NCBI GenBank assembly: GCA_045655245.1
Contig: JAZOOX010000014.1
Span: 1-64,000 of the forward strand
DNA length: 64,000 nt
Reading direction: 5' to 3'
DNA from: RGIG8785 sp045655245
GTDB lineage: Bacteria; Bacillota; Clostridia; RGIG8785
A program made the position numbers and the translations under genes. Under the pieces are notes generated by a model. It made no database searches. It saw only the letters and a program-made list of their open reading frames with translations, and had not been told where the DNA came from. The stretch's first letter is position 1, and each line of letters begins with the position of its first letter. Positions 1 to 8,117 of this stretch are shown here, piece after piece.

Positions 1-99
1 GGCATTGAGAACGTCGTTTTCGACAGAGGCGGCTATCTCTACCACGGACGTGTACAGGAACTGGCTGAAGGTGCACGCGAGGGCGGCCTGAAATTCTAA
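1..99 (+). CDS. rplR: 50S ribosomal protein L18, C-terminal part
   Basis: The window opens inside a reading frame whose last 32 residues match the end of bacterial L18: a DRGGYLYHGRVQ motif, then A-E-G-A-R-E and a terminal L-K-F. L18 binds 5S rRNA and helps carry it into the large subunit. The gene is cut only by the window edge. rpsE follows 15 bp after the stop with a strong Shine-Dalgarno, the usual spc-operon order. Confidence 0.93.
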   Translation, partial: GIENVVFDRGGYLYHGRVQELAEGAREGGLKF

Positions 100-114
100 G
101 AAGGAGGGAAAAAC

Positions 115-618
115 ATGGCAGAACGAATTGATGCAAGCGTATTAGAATTGCAGGAAAAGATGGTTAGCCTGAACCGTGTTGCAAAGACGGTTAAGGGCGG
201 TCGTACCATGCGTTTCTCTGCTTTGATGGTTGTCGGTGACGGTAACGGCCACGTTGGCTGCGGCATCGGCAAGGCTTCCGAAGTTCCGGATGCAATCCGC
301 AAGGGAATTGAGGATGCAAAGAAAAACATGATCACCGTTCCGATGGTGGATACTACGATCCCCCACGAGGTTATCGGCGCATTCGGCGCTGGTCGTGTTC
401 TGTTGATGCCGGCTAAGCCCGGTACCGGTGTTATCGCCGGTGGTCCGGTCCGTGCAGTACTGGAACTGGCTGGTATTAAGGACATTCGTACCAAATCCAT
501 GCGCTCTAACAACCCGCAGAACGTTGTAAAAGCCACCGTACAGGGCTTGTCCTCTTTGATGGAAGCGGAAACCGTTGCCAAGAAGAGAGGTAAGACTGTC
601 GCAGAACTGTTAGGTTAA
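115..618 (+). CDS. rpsE: 30S ribosomal protein S5
   Basis: A 167-residue S5, normal length. The N-terminal double-stranded-RNA-binding domain is recognisable from V-A-K-T-V-K-G-G-R and F-S-A-L-M-V-V-G-D-G-N-G, followed by the C-terminal domain with G-A-G-R-V-L-L-M-P-A. S5 sits near the decoding centre and contributes to translational accuracy. The ATG is preceded by AAGGAGGG. It lies between rplR and rpmD and is surely cotranscribed with them. Confidence 0.98.
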   Translation: MAERIDASVLELQEKMVSLNRVAKTVKGGRTMRFSALMVVGDGNGHVGCGIGKASEVPDAIRKGIEDAKKNMITVPMVDTTIPHEVIGAFGAGRVLLMPAKPGTGVIAGGPVRAVLELAGIKDIRTKSMRSNNPQNVVKATVQGLSSLMEAETVAKKRGKTVAELLG

Positions 619-630
619 GGAGGGGTCAAC

Positions 631-810
631 ATGGCAAAAGTTAAAGTTACGCTGACCAAGAGCCTGATCGGTTGCAAGAAAGACCAGATCGCTACCGCTC
701 ATGCACTGGGTCTGAAGAAACCCCACGACGTAGTCGAACATGACGACAATCCGCAAATCCGTGGCATGATTAACAAAATCATCCATCTGGTTTGCGCTGA
801 GAACAAATAA
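631..810 (+). CDS. rpmD: 50S ribosomal protein L30
   Basis: A 59-residue protein beginning MAKVKVTLTKSLIG, the short bacterial L30 form. It contains the conserved region in which a single, short ferredoxin-like domain binds 23S rRNA. The start follows AAGGAGGGG with a 7-base gap. Located between rpsE and rplO as in most Firmicutes spc operons; many bacteria lack L30 but Clostridia usually keep it. Confidence 0.96.
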   Translation: MAKVKVTLTKSLIGCKKDQIATAHALGLKKPHDVVEHDDNPQIRGMINKIIHLVCAENK

Positions 811-825
811 TAGGAGGTGTGGCAA

Positions 826-1266
826 ATGAAACTGAATGAATTACATCCGGCAGCCGGCTCCACCAAAGAGCGTAAGCGTGTCGGCCGTGGTCACGCATCC
901 GGTACCGGTAAGACTTCCGGTAAGGGTCACAAAGGTCAGAAAGCCCGTTCGGGCGGCGGTGTAAGACCCGGTTTTGAAGGCGGCCAGATGCCGCTGCACA
1001 GACGTTTGCCCAAGCGCGGCTTCACCAACATTTTCGCAAAGGAATATGTTGAAGTTAACCTGGACCGTTTGGTAGGTTTTGAAGCAGGTGCTGTTGTAAA
1101 CGCAGAATCTTTAATCGCTGCCGGCGTTATCAGCAAAGCAAAAGACGGCATCGTTATCATGGGTCGTGGCGATTTGGATAAGGCTTTGACCGTTCAGGCA
1201 AAGCGCTTTACCAAGTCTGCTGCTGAAAAGATCGCCGCTGCCGGCGGAAAGGCAGAGGTGATCTAA
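826..1266 (+). CDS. rplO: 50S ribosomal protein L15
   Basis: A 146-residue L15 with the glycine- and basic-rich N-terminus (G-R-G-H-A-S-G-T-G-K-T) that threads into 23S rRNA and the C-terminal globular domain. An in-frame GTG at 817 overlaps the Shine-Dalgarno TAGGAGGTG, so the ATG at 826 is the better start. The stop lies one base before secY (starting at 1268), the usual tight coupling of these two genes. Confidence 0.97.
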   Translation: MKLNELHPAAGSTKERKRVGRGHASGTGKTSGKGHKGQKARSGGGVRPGFEGGQMPLHRRLPKRGFTNIFAKEYVEVNLDRLVGFEAGAVVNAESLIAAGVISKAKDGIVIMGRGDLDKALTVQAKRFTKSAAEKIAAAGGKAEVI

Positions 1267-1267
1267 T

Positions 1268-2545
1268 ATGCTCGAAACGATCCGTAACGCATGGAAAATC
1301 CCCGATCTGCGAAAGAAGATTTTATACACCATTCTTTTGTTAGTAGTCTTCCGTTTTGGCTCCGCAATCCCCGTTCCGGGTATTGAACCCGAAGCCCTGA
1401 AGGCACTCTTTTCTTCCAGCGACAGCGTTTTTGGCATATTGAACCTTATCTCGGGTAATGCCATGCAACAGATGACCATCTTTGCACTTGGTATTTCTCC
1501 GTATATTAACGCATCGATTATCTTGAACCTTCTGACCGTTGCCATCCCTGCTTTAGAGCGGATGCAACGGGAAGACCGCAAGAAGATTGCACAGTTAACC
1601 CGTTATGCAACCATCATTTTGGCAATTCTGCAGGGCTCCGGCTTCTACGCTTTGCTGAGCAATGCAAACGGTCTGAAGAATCCCGGCGTATTCTCTTTTA
1701 TCGTGATTCTTTCCACCTTCACTGCAGGTAGTGCTCTTCTGATGTGGTTGGGTGAACAGATTACCGAAAAGGGCATCGGCAACGGTATCTCGTTGATCAT
1801 CTTCGCAGGTATCGTATCCCGTATCCCCGCAGGTCTTACTTCGGTTTGGAACAACTACCTTGCAGGCAAGTCCTTAATCAGCGCGGGCTCCTTAAAGGCC
1901 CTTTTGATTCTGGTTGTTGCCCTGGCAGCAGTTGTTTTGGTTGTTCTGTTTAATGATGCAGAGCGTCGTATCCAGGTCCAGTACGCAAAGCGCGTTGTGG
2001 GACGTAAGATGTACGGCGGTCAGAACACTCACATTCCGCTGAAGGTTACTATGGCAGGCGTTATCCCGATCATCTTTGCGATGTCTTTGATGTCCTTGCC
2101 GGCAACCATCCTGCAGCTGGTAAACCCCGCTTATTTACAAAATCCCCCCGCTTGGTTTAGAATGATCTTTACCTCGGGTGGTTGGGTGTACGCCCTCATC
2201 TACTTCCTGTTGATCGTTGGCTTCACCTATTTCTATACGTCGATTCAGGTTAACCCCATCGAGATGTCCAACAACATCAAGAACAACGGTGGTTTCATTC
2301 CGGGTATCCGTCCCGGTCGTCCGACCTCCGATTATATTGCGCGGGTTATTTCGAGAATCACTTGTGTCGGCGCACTGTTCTTAGGTCTGATTGCCGTTCT
2401 GCCTATGGTATTGGAATGGGTCGGCTTCACTGGAATTTCCTTCGGTGGCAGCTCTCTTCTGATTATCGTTGGTGTAGCACTTGAGACCGTTAAGCAGCTG
2501 GAAAGCCAGATGCTGATGCGTCACTATAAAGGCTTTTTGAACTAA
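1268..2545 (+). CDS. secY: Preprotein translocase subunit SecY
   Basis: A 425-residue polytopic membrane protein of normal SecY length, with about ten hydrophobic segments. Signatures include the early G-S-A-I-P-V-P-G-I motif after the first segment, N-L-I-S-G-N-A in the plug region and G-I-G-N-G-I-S-L in the middle. SecY forms the channel of the Sec translocon with SecE and SecG and receives substrates from SecA or the SRP pathway. Starts almost immediately after rplO, so translation is probably coupled. Confidence 0.98.
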   Translation: MLETIRNAWKIPDLRKKILYTILLLVVFRFGSAIPVPGIEPEALKALFSSSDSVFGILNLISGNAMQQMTIFALGISPYINASIILNLLTVAIPALERMQREDRKKIAQLTRYATIILAILQGSGFYALLSNANGLKNPGVFSFIVILSTFTAGSALLMWLGEQITEKGIGNGISLIIFAGIVSRIPAGLTSVWNNYLAGKSLISAGSLKALLILVVALAAVVLVVLFNDAERRIQVQYAKRVVGRKMYGGQNTHIPLKVTMAGVIPIIFAMSLMSLPATILQLVNPAYLQNPPAWFRMIFTSGGWVYALIYFLLIVGFTYFYTSIQVNPIEMSNNIKNNGGFIPGIRPGRPTSDYIARVISRITCVGALFLGLIAVLPMVLEWVGFTGISFGGSSLLIIVGVALETVKQLESQMLMRHYKGFLN

Positions 2546-2561
2546 GAAAGAGGTGTGACGT

Positions 2562-3188
2562 TTGAAAATTGTTATGATGGGCGCTCCGGGCGCTGGTAAG
2601 GGTACCCAGGCAAAAGGGTTATCCGAGCGTCTCGGCATCCCGACCATTTCTACCGGAATGATGATTCGTACCGCTATCCGCAACGAGACTCCTTTGGGTC
2701 TGGTTGCCAAGTCGGTCATCGAGAAAGGGGACCTGCTCTCTGATGAGTTAATCATCGACCTGGTCCGTGAACGCATTGCGGAAGAAGATTGCAAAAACGG
2801 ATTCTTGTTAGACGGTTTCCCCAGAACGATTCCCCAAGCCGAAGCTCTGGACGAGATGGGTGGCGTAGATGTTGCTCTGCTGGTCGATGTCTCTGACGAA
2901 GAGATTTTGGAACGGCTTTGCGGCAGACGTGAGTGCAAAGCTTGCGGTACGCCTTACCACATCAAGTTCAATCCGCCTGCTGTAGAAGGCAAGTGCAACT
3001 GCGGCGGGGAACTGGTTCACCGTGCTGACGACACACCTGAAGTTATTCGTCAACGGTTATCGGTTTACCATGAGCAAACCGAACCGCTGTGCGAGTACTA
3101 TCGGAACACCGGAAAGTTAAAGGTGGCACAGGGTTGTATTGAGTTAGAGGATACCACCCGCAATGTGAACGCTGCCTTGGGACTTTAA
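2562..3188 (+). CDS. adk: Adenylate kinase (zinc-lid form)
   Basis: A 208-residue kinase that interconverts ATP + AMP and 2 ADP. The P-loop G-A-P-G-A-G-K-G-T is at residues 7-15. The long LID domain carries four cysteines at 125, 128, 145 and 147, the zinc-binding type common in Gram-positives; the second pair is C-x-C instead of the more usual C-x-x-C. Translation starts at TTG (2562) after GAAAGAGGTG. Position between secY and map is standard for the spc operon of Firmicutes. Confidence 0.97.
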   Translation: MKIVMMGAPGAGKGTQAKGLSERLGIPTISTGMMIRTAIRNETPLGLVAKSVIEKGDLLSDELIIDLVRERIAEEDCKNGFLLDGFPRTIPQAEALDEMGGVDVALLVDVSDEEILERLCGRRECKACGTPYHIKFNPPAVEGKCNCGGELVHRADDTPEVIRQRLSVYHEQTEPLCEYYRNTGKLKVAQGCIELEDTTRNVNAALGL

Positions 3189-3201
3189 GGAAAGGCGAAG
3201 C

Positions 3202-3963
3202 ATGATCACCGTTAAATCCCAGCAGGAAATTCAGAAGATGCGTGCCTCCGGATTGATTGCGGCTGCCGCCCAAGATGCGGTCAAACGCGAAATCCGCCCC
3301 GGGGTCACCACGAAGTACCTGTCTGACGTGGCAGAAGAGACCATTCGCAGTCTGGGAGCCATTCCGAACTTTAAAGGGATGTACGGCTTTCCCGCGGCAG
3401 TCTGTGCTTCGGTCAACGAGGAAGTGATCCACGGGATTCCTTCGGATAAGAAGATCTTACGCGAAGGAGACTTGATCAGCATCGATTTGGGCGCTGTCTT
3501 GGACGGCTACCATTCGGATACTGCAATGACCTATCCGGTCGGAGAAATTTCAAAAGAGGACGAACTGCTGATTGCAGTGACCCGTGACAGTTTCTTCGAG
3601 GGAATGAAATACGCGACTCACGGCAACCGCTTGTCCGATGTGTCCCACGCAATTCAAGCCTATGCGGAATCCTACGGGTTTTCGGTAGTCCGCGAATTCA
3701 CAGGACATGGCATCGGCACTGCGTTGCACGAGGATCCGTCCATTCCCAACTACGGTAATGCAGGCCGCGGACCGCGGTTGGTCGCCGGTATGACCTTGGC
3801 GATTGAGCCAATGATTAATGCCGGAACCCATCGTGTGCGGGCACTGCCCGACCGCTGGACGGTCGTTACCGCTGACGGAAAACGGTCAGCGCATTATGAG
3901 CATACGGTGCTTATTACCAAAGAAAAGCCGATTTTACTCACTGCACCAAAGGAGGAACGGTAA
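3202..3963 (+). CDS. map: Methionine aminopeptidase type I
   Basis: A 253-residue pita-bread-fold dimetal peptidase that removes the initiator methionine. Metal-ligand regions are visible: D-L-G-A-V-L-D-G-Y-H-S-D, G-H-G-I-G, I-E-P-M-I and the C-terminal Y-E-H-T. No N-terminal zinc-finger extension. The RBS is AAGGAAAGGC. The stop codon TAA shares its last base with the ATG of the next gene, so the two are translationally coupled. Confidence 0.97.
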   Translation: MITVKSQQEIQKMRASGLIAAAAQDAVKREIRPGVTTKYLSDVAEETIRSLGAIPNFKGMYGFPAAVCASVNEEVIHGIPSDKKILREGDLISIDLGAVLDGYHSDTAMTYPVGEISKEDELLIAVTRDSFFEGMKYATHGNRLSDVSHAIQAYAESYGFSVVREFTGHGIGTALHEDPSIPNYGNAGRGPRLVAGMTLAIEPMINAGTHRVRALPDRWTVVTADGKRSAHYEHTVLITKEKPILLTAPKEER

Positions 3964-4226
3964 TGGACCTTCATATTGGCGACATTGTGTACTCCCGCGC
4001 CGGTCGGGACCAGGGACGTTATTTCCTGGTAATCGGTTTGGTGGATGAGCAGTACGTACTGATTGCAGACGGCAAACTCCGACGGATAGAAACGCCGAAA
4101 CGGAAAAAGGTCAAGCATCTGCGGGCATTACCCCAGCAAGACCTGCGCATCTGCGAAAAAGTGCGTAATGGAGAAAAACTTACAAATTCAGAGATTCGGC
4201 GCGAGATGGCGTCGTTGAGTGAATAA
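3963..4226 (+). CDS. KOW-domain RNA-binding protein, L14e-like
   Basis: An 87-residue basic protein starting M-D-L-H-I-G-D-I-V-Y-S-R-A-G-R-D, a KOW motif of the kind found in ribosomal L14e/L24 and often placed between map and infA in Clostridia. The context suggests a role in ribosome assembly or as an accessory ribosomal protein, but no function is established from the sequence. It overlaps map by one base and precedes infA by 14 bp. Confidence 0.85.
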   Translation: MDLHIGDIVYSRAGRDQGRYFLVIGLVDEQYVLIADGKLRRIETPKRKKVKHLRALPQQDLRICEKVRNGEKLTNSEIRREMASLSE

Positions 4227-4240
4227 AGGAGGTTTTATCC

Positions 4241-4459
4241 TTGGCAAAAGATGATGTACTTGAACTTGAGGGAAAAGTGATCGAGGCTCTGCCGAATACC
4301 CAATTCATGGTAGAGTTAGAGAACGGCCATAAGATTTTAGCCCACATTTCGGGGAAACTTCGTATGAATTTCATCAAGATTCTCCCCGGAGACCGCGTTA
4401 CGGTTGAGCTTTCTCCGTACGACCTGACCCGTGGCAGAATCATTTGGCGTGCGAAATAA
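4241..4459 (+). CDS. infA: Translation initiation factor IF-1
   Basis: A 72-residue S1/OB-fold protein with the family signatures L-E-G-K-V-I-E-A-L-P-N and I-L-P-G-D-R-V-T-V-E. IF-1 occupies the A site of the 30S subunit during initiation. Starts at TTG (4241), chosen because AAAGGAGG sits 9 bases upstream and because the protein then begins A-K-D-D like other Clostridial IF-1 proteins. Confidence 0.97.
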   Translation: MAKDDVLELEGKVIEALPNTQFMVELENGHKILAHISGKLRMNFIKILPGDRVTVELSPYDLTRGRIIWRAK

Positions 4460-4477
4460 GTTAGGAGGTATTCAAAG

Positions 4478-4591
4478 ATGAAAGTCAGACCTTCCGTTAA
4501 GAAGATTTGTGAGAAGTGCCAGATTATCAAACGCAAAGGTAAGATTATGGTAATCTGTGAAAATCCCAAGCATAAGCAAAAGCAAGGTTAA
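4478..4591 (+). CDS. rpmJ: 50S ribosomal protein L36
   Basis: A 37-residue protein, MKVRPSVKKICEKCQIIKR at the N-terminus. Three cysteines and a late histidine (C-x-x-C ... C ... H) make it the zinc-binding L36 form. It has RBS TTAGGAGGT and lies 18 bp after infA. The 89 bases between its stop and rpsM are unusually long for this operon but contain only the rpsM RBS. Confidence 0.96.
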   Translation: MKVRPSVKKICEKCQIIKRKGKIMVICENPKHKQKQG

Positions 4592-4680
4592 TGCCCAATC
4601 TTCGGGGCGGCTGCGCGAGAAATCGTGACCCGAAGGTTTCGTATAACAAACCCAGAGTAATTTTGGAGGTGTATGATTGC

Positions 4681-5046
4681 ATGGCGAGAATTGCCGGTGT
4701 AGATTTACCGAAAGAGAAACGCGTTGAGATCGGCTTGACTTACGTCTACGGCATTGGCCGTCCGACCGCAACCGCAATCTTGGAGAAAACTGGTATCGAT
4801 CCCGATACCCGCGTAAAAGATTTGACAGAAGACCAGGTTTCCCTGCTCCGTGATGAAATTGATCATTACACGGTAGAAGGTGACCTGCGCAGAAAAGTTG
4901 CGCTGGATATTAAGCGTCTGACCGAAATCGGTTGCTACCGCGGTGTTCGTCACCGTAAGGGTCTGCCGGTTCGCGGACAGCGTACGAAGACCAACGCTCG
5001 TACCCGCAAAGGTCCCAGTAAGACCGTTGCAGGTAAGAAGAAATAA
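4681..5046 (+). CDS. rpsM: 30S ribosomal protein S13
   Basis: A 121-residue S13 beginning M-A-R-I-A-G-V-D-L-P, with Y-G-I-G-R, the R-H-x-K-G-L-P-V-R-G-Q-R-T motif and a basic C-terminal tail that contacts the P-site tRNA. The frame is open up to 4591, but the ATG at 4681 follows TTGGAGGTG and matches the conserved N-terminus. It follows rpmJ and precedes rpsK, the alpha-operon order. Confidence 0.98.
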   Translation: MARIAGVDLPKEKRVEIGLTYVYGIGRPTATAILEKTGIDPDTRVKDLTEDQVSLLRDEIDHYTVEGDLRRKVALDIKRLTEIGCYRGVRHRKGLPVRGQRTKTNARTRKGPSKTVAGKKK

Positions 5047-5064
5047 TAAGGAGGAAATTGAGTT

Positions 5065-5463
5065 ATGGCTAAAGCAATGGCAAAGAAAACCACCCGCAAA
5101 CGTCGTGAACGGAAGAACATTGAACGCGGCGCGGCTCATATCCGTTCTTCCTTCAACAACACGATTGTTACCATTACTGACGTAGCAGGTAATGCAATTT
5201 CTTGGGCATCCGCCGGCGGCTTGGGCTTCCGCGGCTCGAGAAAGAGCACTCCTTTCGCAGCTCAGACTGCTGCTGAAACGGCTGCAAATGCAGCGAAGGA
5301 ACACGGCTTAAAGTCGGTTGAGGTCTATGTAAAGGGCCCCGGTGCCGGTCGTGAAGCCGCTATTCGTGCGCTGCAGGCCGCAGGTCTGGAAGTTACCCTG
5401 ATCAAGGACGTAACCCCCATTCCCCACAACGGCTGCCGCCCGCCCAAGAGAAGAAGAGTTTGA
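5065..5463 (+). CDS. rpsK: 30S ribosomal protein S11
   Basis: A 132-residue S11 with H-I-R-S-S-F-N-N-T-I-V-T-I-T-D and the late G-P-G-A-G-R-E-A-A-I-R-A-L signature, ending in the basic G-C-R-P-P-K-R-R-R-V tail. S11 is part of the 30S platform near the Shine-Dalgarno:anti-Shine-Dalgarno helix. RBS AAGGAGG, 9 bases before the ATG. Confidence 0.98.
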   Translation: MAKAMAKKTTRKRRERKNIERGAAHIRSSFNNTIVTITDVAGNAISWASAGGLGFRGSRKSTPFAAQTAAETAANAAKEHGLKSVEVYVKGPGAGREAAIRALQAAGLEVTLIKDVTPIPHNGCRPPKRRRV

Positions 5464-5485
5464 GTTATCAGGAGGTGCATAGATA

Positions 5486-6118
5486 ATGGCAAGATATACT
5501 GGTGCAGTTTGCAGACTCTGCCGCCGCGAAGGACAGAAGCTGTTCTTGAAAGGCGAAAGATGCTATACTACCAAATGCCCCATGGGCGAAAAGAAACGTC
5601 CTTACGCTCCCGGTCAGCACGGTCAGGGTCGTAAGAAGATGTCCGAATATGCTCTGCAGCTTCGTGAGAAGCAGAAGGCAAAGCGTTTCTACGGCATCTT
5701 AGAGAAGCAGTTTGAATCTTACTTTGAGAAGGCCAACAAAATGTCCGGCATTACCGGTGAGAACTTACTGCAGATTTTAGAGAGCCGTCTGGACAACGTT
5801 GCTTACCGTTTGGGTTTTGCAACTTCCAGAGCAGAGGCACGTCAGCTGGTTCTGCACGGTCATTTTACCGTTAACGGCAAGCGCGTAAACATCCCCTCTT
5901 ACCTGGTTAAGGCAGGCGATGTTATCGCTGTTTGCGAGAAGAGCAGAAGTTCCTCTAAGATGAAGGCTGTTTTAGAGATTACTGCCGGTCGCGTTATTCC
6001 CAAGTGGCTGGATCTGAACCGCGATACCTTAACCGGTAAAGTTGTTACCCTGGCTGCTCGTGAAGATATCGACCTTGAGGTTGAGGAGCACTTGATCGTC
6101 GAGTTGTACTCCAAATAA
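5486..6118 (+). CDS. rpsD: 30S ribosomal protein S4 (zinc-binding form)
   Basis: A 210-residue S4, a primary 16S rRNA binder and, in many bacteria, the translational repressor of the alpha operon. The N-terminus has four cysteines (residues 9, 12, 26, 31) as in zinc-containing S4 paralogues. An S4 RNA-binding domain follows with L-E-S-R-L-D-N-V-A-Y-R-L-G-F-A. RBS CAGGAGGTG. It lies between rpsK and rpoA. Confidence 0.98.
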   Translation: MARYTGAVCRLCRREGQKLFLKGERCYTTKCPMGEKKRPYAPGQHGQGRKKMSEYALQLREKQKAKRFYGILEKQFESYFEKANKMSGITGENLLQILESRLDNVAYRLGFATSRAEARQLVLHGHFTVNGKRVNIPSYLVKAGDVIAVCEKSRSSSKMKAVLEITAGRVIPKWLDLNRDTLTGKVVTLAAREDIDLEVEEHLIVELYSK

Positions 6119-6161
6119 TTAGCGTTTCATTTTGAAACTGAACCGAAGGAGGGTTATCTCT

Positions 6162-7112
6162 ATGATAGAAATCGAAAAGCCGAGAGTAGAGTGTGTCGAG
6201 ATTTCAGAGGATCATCGTTACGGCAAGTTTGTTGTTGAGCCGCTGGAACGCGGTTACGGCACGACTTTGGGCAACTCTTTGCGCAGAATTCTGCTGTCTT
6301 CGTTGCCCGGCGCTGCGGCGACCTCCGTTAAAATTGACGGTGTATTGCACGAGATGTCCACCATCCCCGGTGTTAAGGAAGACGTTACCGAAATCATCTT
6401 GAATATCAAGAAGCTGGCAGTAAAACTGCATTGTGACGAGCCCAAGACCGTGCTGATTGAAGCAGAGGGCGCAGGCGAAATCAAGGCTTCGGATATCAAG
6501 ATTGACTCGGATGTGGAAATCATCAACGGTGACTTGCACATTGCAACCTTAAACGAGGATGCAAAACTGTACATGGAAATCACCTTGGATAAGGGTCGCG
6601 GATACGTTTCCTCCGACCGCAACAAGGAGAAGTGTCAGAACATCATCGGCCTGATTCCCGTCGATTCCATTTACACGCCGGTACAGAAGTTCAACTATAC
6701 CGTCGAGAACACCCGCGTCGGTCAGATTACCGACTATGATATGCTGACCATCGAGCTGTGGACCAACGGTACCATCGAGCCTGATGATGCAGTAAGTCTG
6801 GGTGCCAAGATTATGAGTGAGCACTTAAAACTCTTTATCGACCTGTCCGACAACGCTAAGACTGCCGAAATTATGGTTGAGAAGGAAGAAGTTAAGAAAG
6901 AAAAGGTTCTTGAGATGACCATTGAAGAACTCGACCTTTCTGTCCGCTCGTATAACTGCTTAAAGCGTGCAGGCATCAACACTGTTGAAGACCTGACCCG
7001 CAAGACCGAGGACGATATGATGAAGGTCAGAAACCTTGGCCGTAAATCGTTGGATGAGGTTATCAACAAACTCGACAGTTTAGGCCTCGCCCTGTCCGCA
7101 GAAGAAGAATAA
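6162..7112 (+). CDS. rpoA: DNA-directed RNA polymerase alpha subunit
   Basis: A 316-residue alpha subunit. The N-terminal dimerisation domain has G-Y-G-T-T-L-G-N-S-L-R-R-I-L-L-S-S-L-P-G and the C-terminal domain has L-D-L-S-V-R-S-Y-N-C-L-K-R-A-G-I, the helix-hairpin-helix region that contacts UP elements and activators. The open frame extends to 6132, but the ATG at 6162 has AAGGAGGG 9 bases upstream and gives the canonical M-I-E-I-E-K-P start. Confidence 0.98.
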   Translation: MIEIEKPRVECVEISEDHRYGKFVVEPLERGYGTTLGNSLRRILLSSLPGAAATSVKIDGVLHEMSTIPGVKEDVTEIILNIKKLAVKLHCDEPKTVLIEAEGAGEIKASDIKIDSDVEIINGDLHIATLNEDAKLYMEITLDKGRGYVSSDRNKEKCQNIIGLIPVDSIYTPVQKFNYTVENTRVGQITDYDMLTIELWTNGTIEPDDAVSLGAKIMSEHLKLFIDLSDNAKTAEIMVEKEEVKKEKVLEMTIEELDLSVRSYNCLKRAGINTVEDLTRKTEDDMMKVRNLGRKSLDEVINKLDSLGLALSAEEE

Positions 7113-7125
7113 GGAGGGATATTAG

Positions 7126-7467
7126 ATGCCGCAAGAACGCAAACTGGGTCGTGCGACCAGTCACAGAATCGCAATGTTAAGAACGCTGACGACCTTCCTC
7201 TTAGAAAAGGGTAGAATCGAAACCACCGTTACCCGCGCTAAGGAAACTCAGGCTATGGCAGAGAAGATGATTACGTTGGCTAAAACCAATACTCTGCATA
7301 CCAGACGTCAGGCTTTGGCATTTATTACCAAGGAGGATGTCGTTAAGAAGTTGTTTGACGAAATCGCTCCCAAGTATGCCGATCGTCAGGGCGGTTACAC
7401 CCGTATTATTAAGGTTGGACCCCGCCGCGGTGACGCCGCTGAAGTGGCCATCATCGAACTGGTATAA
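7126..7467 (+). CDS. rplQ: 50S ribosomal protein L17
   Basis: A 113-residue L17 of the short bacterial type, with the conserved R-K-L-G-R-x-x-x-H-R-x-A-M-L-R-x-L-x-T-L-like start (here K-L-G-R-A-T-S-H-R-I-A-M-L-R). It binds near the exit tunnel. Last gene of the alpha operon; rpsT follows after 18 bp with its own strong RBS. Confidence 0.97.
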   Translation: MPQERKLGRATSHRIAMLRTLTTFLLEKGRIETTVTRAKETQAMAEKMITLAKTNTLHTRRQALAFITKEDVVKKLFDEIAPKYADRQGGYTRIIKVGPRRGDAAEVAIIELV

Positions 7468-7485
7468 GGAAAGGAGTTCTGAAAC

Positions 7486-7749
7486 ATGCCGAACATTAAA
7501 TCCGCTAAAAAGCGTGTAAAGGTTATTAAGACCAAGACGATGCGCAACAAGATGGTTAAGACTAACGTCAAGACTACCATCAAGAATTTTGAAGCCGCTG
7601 TTACCGCCGGTGACAAAGCGAAGGCTGCTGAAGCTTTGGCTGCAGGCTACAAGCGCATCGACCAGGCTGCTGCTAAGGGTATTCTGAACAAGAACCTGGC
7701 TGCAAGAAAGAAATCTCAGCTGGCAAAAGCCTACGCTAAGATGGCGTAA
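7486..7749 (+). CDS. rpsT: 30S ribosomal protein S20
   Basis: An 87-residue, lysine- and alanine-rich helical protein beginning M-P-N-I-K-S-A-K-K-R, typical of S20. S20 binds the bottom of the 30S body. Its position directly after rplQ is less usual than the conserved operon around it. A strong intrinsic terminator closes the transcription unit 12 bp after the stop. Confidence 0.96.
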   Translation: MPNIKSAKKRVKVIKTKTMRNKMVKTNVKTTIKNFEAAVTAGDKAKAAEALAAGYKRIDQAAAKGILNKNLAARKKSQLAKAYAKMA

Positions 7750-7760
7750 AACAAAAAAGC

Positions 7761-7790
7761 AAACCACCCGAACAGGGTGGTTTCTTTTTT
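7761..7790 (+). terminator. Intrinsic terminator after rpsT
   Basis: Nine-base perfect stem AAACCACCC/GGGTGGTTT with loop GAACA, followed by CTTTTTTT. A weaker second hairpin with a T-run follows at about 7812-7846. Confidence 0.93.
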
Positions 7791-7883
7791 TAGTGAGTAG
7801 TGGTTAGTGAAGGAAGAAACCTTGCCGGGGTTCTTTTTTTGTGGAGAGATTTCCCTTAAAGTGTGGAGAGGTGGCATTTTACG

Positions 7884-7996
7884 TTTGGTTCATAAAAATT
7901 AATCAAACGCAAAAAGGAGGGGGCGGTTTAGTTAACAAAAGTTAACCAAACAGAAAAAGGCGTGAGACGCGATTTGGTTAACAAAAGTTAACCAAA
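7884..7996. repeat. Three palindromic GTTAAC repeats upstream of cysK
   Basis: The 368-bp gap between rpsT and cysK holds three 24-nt palindromes at 7884-7907, 7927-7950 and 7973-7996. The best copy (third) has arms TTTGGTTAAC and GTTAACCAAA around a central AAAA; the second differs at one arm base and the first is degenerate. Start-to-start spacing is 43 and 46 bp. A fourth exact copy lies at 45931-45954. They could be regulator operators for cysK or a dispersed repeat family. Apart from them and the cysK promoter nothing else is seen in this gap. Confidence 0.85.
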
Positions 7997-8053
7997 TGAG
8001 CGGCGGCAAAAGGGGGTAATGAGCGGAGTTACAAACGGAATCCCTGCTTTCTA

Positions 8054-8082
8054 TTGACAAATGGTCAGGAAATACATATAAT
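8054..8082 (+). promoter_or_regulatory. Sigma-A promoter of cysK
   Basis: TTGACA at 8054-8059, 17-bp spacer, TATAAT at 8077-8082: a consensus promoter. Transcription would start near 8089, leaving a leader of about 29 nt, so upstream in-frame starts at 8082 cannot be used. Confidence 0.92.
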
Positions 8083-8117
8083 TGAAAAAGGCTACAATTT
8101 ATAAACGAGGTAATTAT

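Noticed and set aside
96..581. Long antisense frame opposite rpsE and similar frames opposite most ribosomal genes
   Set aside because: Shadow of strong codon bias on the other strand; no RBS, no family resemblance, fully inside certain genes.
3963..4226. Ribosomal protein L24 or L14e gene name
   Set aside because: Only the KOW motif is shared; length and context fit the separate Clostridial KOW protein.
7884..7996. CRISPR array
   Set aside because: Only three short palindromes with unequal, non-spacer-like gaps and no cas genes.
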